NCBI GenBank assembly: GCA_009776995.1
Contig: WRMR01000043.1
Span: 1 to 15,547 of the forward strand
Direction of reading: 5' to 3'
Length of the DNA: 15,547 nt
Source of the DNA: Planctomycetaceae bacterium
GTDB lineage: Bacteria > Planctomycetota > Planctomycetia > Pirellulales > Thermoguttaceae
Shown here: in pieces, positions 14,105 through 15,547 of the stretch
How positions within the stretch are numbered: position 1 is the stretch's first letter
Layout of the letters: every line of letters begins with the position of its first letter
Notes under the pieces: generated by a model
Told to the model about the DNA's origin: nothing
Database searches by the model: none
The model's input: only the letters and a program-made list of their open reading frames with translations
Translations under genes and position numbers: made by a program

Positions 14105-15547
14105 ATGACAAAGACAGGTCTGCATTGTTGCGTTTTTCGCAATCCCATCATCGTATTGATGATCCTCGGCGCCACGGTTTTGGTTTGCCAACAGACGGCC
14201 GCCCAGACGAAAGTGAAGCACCGTTTGGCACCCGAAGTCCAGCCCGTGTTGCGGTCGTACCCGATAGTCCGTGCGTATGCCGCAGAAGCGGATCGCGTTT
14301 TGACGGACGTCTTCAAGCAACGTTCCATCACGGTGTCGCACAACGCCGGCAAAAACAGCGTTCATGTTTGGGCCACAGACGCCGAACACTCGCAAATTGA
14401 GCACTTTTTGACGCAACAGCAGGTTCTCGGAGTGCGCCGTCCGTCATCGGGCAATCTGATCGCGCTGATGCAACGGCGGCACAACGGCGGCAACACGCAC
14501 GCTTTCGGGCAGGTGAGATTTGCCAGCCTGCATGACAGTGACACGGGACAAAATGTTCCTGCCTATTGGCAGAATCAAAACGTCCCGCAACACAGCCAGG
14601 TACGGCAGGTTGCTGGCAACATGCAGGAACCGCAAGCGGGTTTGCCGCCTGTGGCAACCAGCACCCAAACGCGGCAAATCAAACTGCAAAGAACGTCGGC
14701 TCGTGATTTTGAAGCGAAAATCCTCAATGCGATCCAAAGCCGTTCGGTTCAAGTGGCGCGGACGGTTTCGGGAAACCAGACGATCTACACCATCCCGCTT
14801 CCCGACAGCCAGCGTATTGAAATGGCCATCGACCCCCAGAACAGCACCGTGACGCTTGCGGGGCCGGGCAACAGAGTCGATACCTTTGTCCAAATTATCA
14901 ATCTGCTCGATAGCGAGCAGTCGCAAAACGGCGTGATGGGAGTGGTTCCCATTACGCGGGGCAACGAATCGTTTCAATCCCTGGCCCGCATGATCAATCC
15001 AACGGCGGGCCAGTTTGCGGGAAATCCATCACAGGCAACCCCGCAGGCAACCTTGCCGGGGCAGGGAAGCGAGCTGCGTTTCGCCACTCCACAGATTGTG
15101 ACGAACGGTGAAACCGCCCCGTCGCAGGTTCCGCCCGATGCCGGCGCGTTGGTCGGGCCTGTGGAAGTGGAAATTCTGGACGGCGGCATGATCGTCATCA
15201 GGGCACGGACATCCGGCGACTTGGCACTGGTTCGCGAGCTGATCAATTACATCGAAGTGACGAGCCGCGAATACCAGCCGACCATCATGGATGTGCCGAT
15301 GATTCACGCCGATTGCGTGCGCGTGACCGTTGTGGCCCTGCAATTGTACAACGAGTGGTACGCCAACCAGTTTGGTCCAATCAGCGTCACGCCACTGGTT
15401 CGCCCGAACTCGATCCTGTTGATCGGCTACCCCGGCGGTATCGAGGCGATCCAGAACCTGATCGCGAAACTTGACTCGCCCATTGACGCGGAGGCACAGA
15501 TACAAACCTTCCCGTTGAGTTATGCTTCGTCAGAAGCCATCCAACAG
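14105..15547 (+). CDS. Secretin-family (GspD-like) exported protein, N-terminal part
   Basis: The first 481 codons of a large exported protein whose C-terminus lies beyond the window. A signal peptide (about residues 1-33, TAAQ cleavage region) is followed by several repeats of the small alpha/beta fold of secretin N-domains. These lie at about 65-115 (ITVSHNAGKNSVHVWA), 235-290 (IDPQNSTVTLAGP...FVQIINLLD), 355-395 (EILDGGMIVIRARTSGDLALVRELINYIE) and 415-465 (ISVTPLVRPNSILLIGYPGGIEAIQNLIAKLD). The segment starting QIQTFPLSYAS at the very end opens the next N-domain. Gln/Pro-rich linkers separate them (about 150-210 and 315-345). Such multi-N-domain secretins are common in Planctomycetes and would form or feed an outer-membrane channel. 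AGGAAAG (14094-14100) supports the ATG at 14105. The pore domain is not visible, so the secretin call rests on the N-domains. Confidence 0.85.
   Translation, partial: MTKTGLHCCVFRNPIIVLMILGATVLVCQQTAAQTKVKHRLAPEVQPVLRSYPIVRAYAAEADRVLTDVFKQRSITVSHNAGKNSVHVWATDAEHSQIEHFLTQQQVLGVRRPSSGNLIALMQRRHNGGNTHAFGQVRFASLHDSDTGQNVPAYWQNQNVPQHSQVRQVAGNMQEPQAGLPPVATSTQTRQIKLQRTSARDFEAKILNAIQSRSVQVARTVSGNQTIYTIPLPDSQRIEMAIDPQNSTVTLAGPGNRVDTFVQIINLLDSEQSQNGVMGVVPITRGNESFQSLARMINPTAGQFAGNPSQATPQATLPGQGSELRFATPQIVTNGETAPSQVPPDAGALVGPVEVEILDGGMIVIRARTSGDLALVRELINYIEVTSREYQPTIMDVPMIHADCVRVTVVALQLYNEWYANQFGPISVTPLVRPNSILLIGYPGGIEAIQNLIAKLDSPIDAEAQIQTFPLSYASSEAIQQ

Overview
The window looks like a chromosomal segment of a Planctomycetota-type bacterium. 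The basis is a long secretin-family N-terminal region of the planctomycete kind, a large coiled-coil membrane protein ending in a KHRGAVRRFF tail, GTG and ATG starts with mixed Shine-Dalgarno strength, and gene-poor spacers full of short dispersed repeats. This assignment is inference from protein character, not a database result. Base composition is moderate in the core genes and clearly AT-rich in two orphan genes (1246-1857 and 6618-6932).

Layout. From 1 to 10906 every recognisable gene is on the minus strand. They are the N-terminal part of a POT/PTR2 peptide transporter (1-483, cut by the window edge), an orphan AT-rich lipoprotein (1246-1857), a membrane-anchored M2/ACE-like metallopeptidase (2464-4254), bioA (4409-5701), an orphan small membrane protein (6618-6932), bioD (7069-7773), a coiled-coil membrane protein with a Cys-rich segment (7783-9213), a DNA methyltransferase with an in-frame internal deletion (9239-9673), and a sugar phosphate isomerase/epimerase-like TIM barrel (9893-10906). 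After a divergent spacer the genes are on the plus strand: an ABC-2-type ATPase without a permease beside it (11205-12140), a class I/II aminotransferase (12422-13531), and the start of a secretin-like exported protein that runs off the window (14105-15547).

How the genes relate. The methyltransferase remnant, the coiled-coil membrane protein and bioD are closely spaced (25 bp and 9 bp gaps) and probably co-transcribed. bioA and bioD catalyse consecutive steps of biotin synthesis, but about 1.4 kb of repeat-rich DNA separates them. The peptide transporter and the ACE-like peptidase could both serve peptide use, but they are not an evident operon.

The spacers hold the most unusual material. 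There is a 21-bp tandem array with A6 tracts in helical phase (891-1121), a 42-bp tandem array (6246-6414), a nearly perfect 35-bp palindrome (2095-2129), and several families of dispersed palindromic repeats that tend to sit just beyond gene stop codons. I found no CRISPR array, tRNA, rRNA, integrase or transposase. I also found no convincing new multi-gene system; the best leads are the repeat families and the internally deleted methyltransferase.
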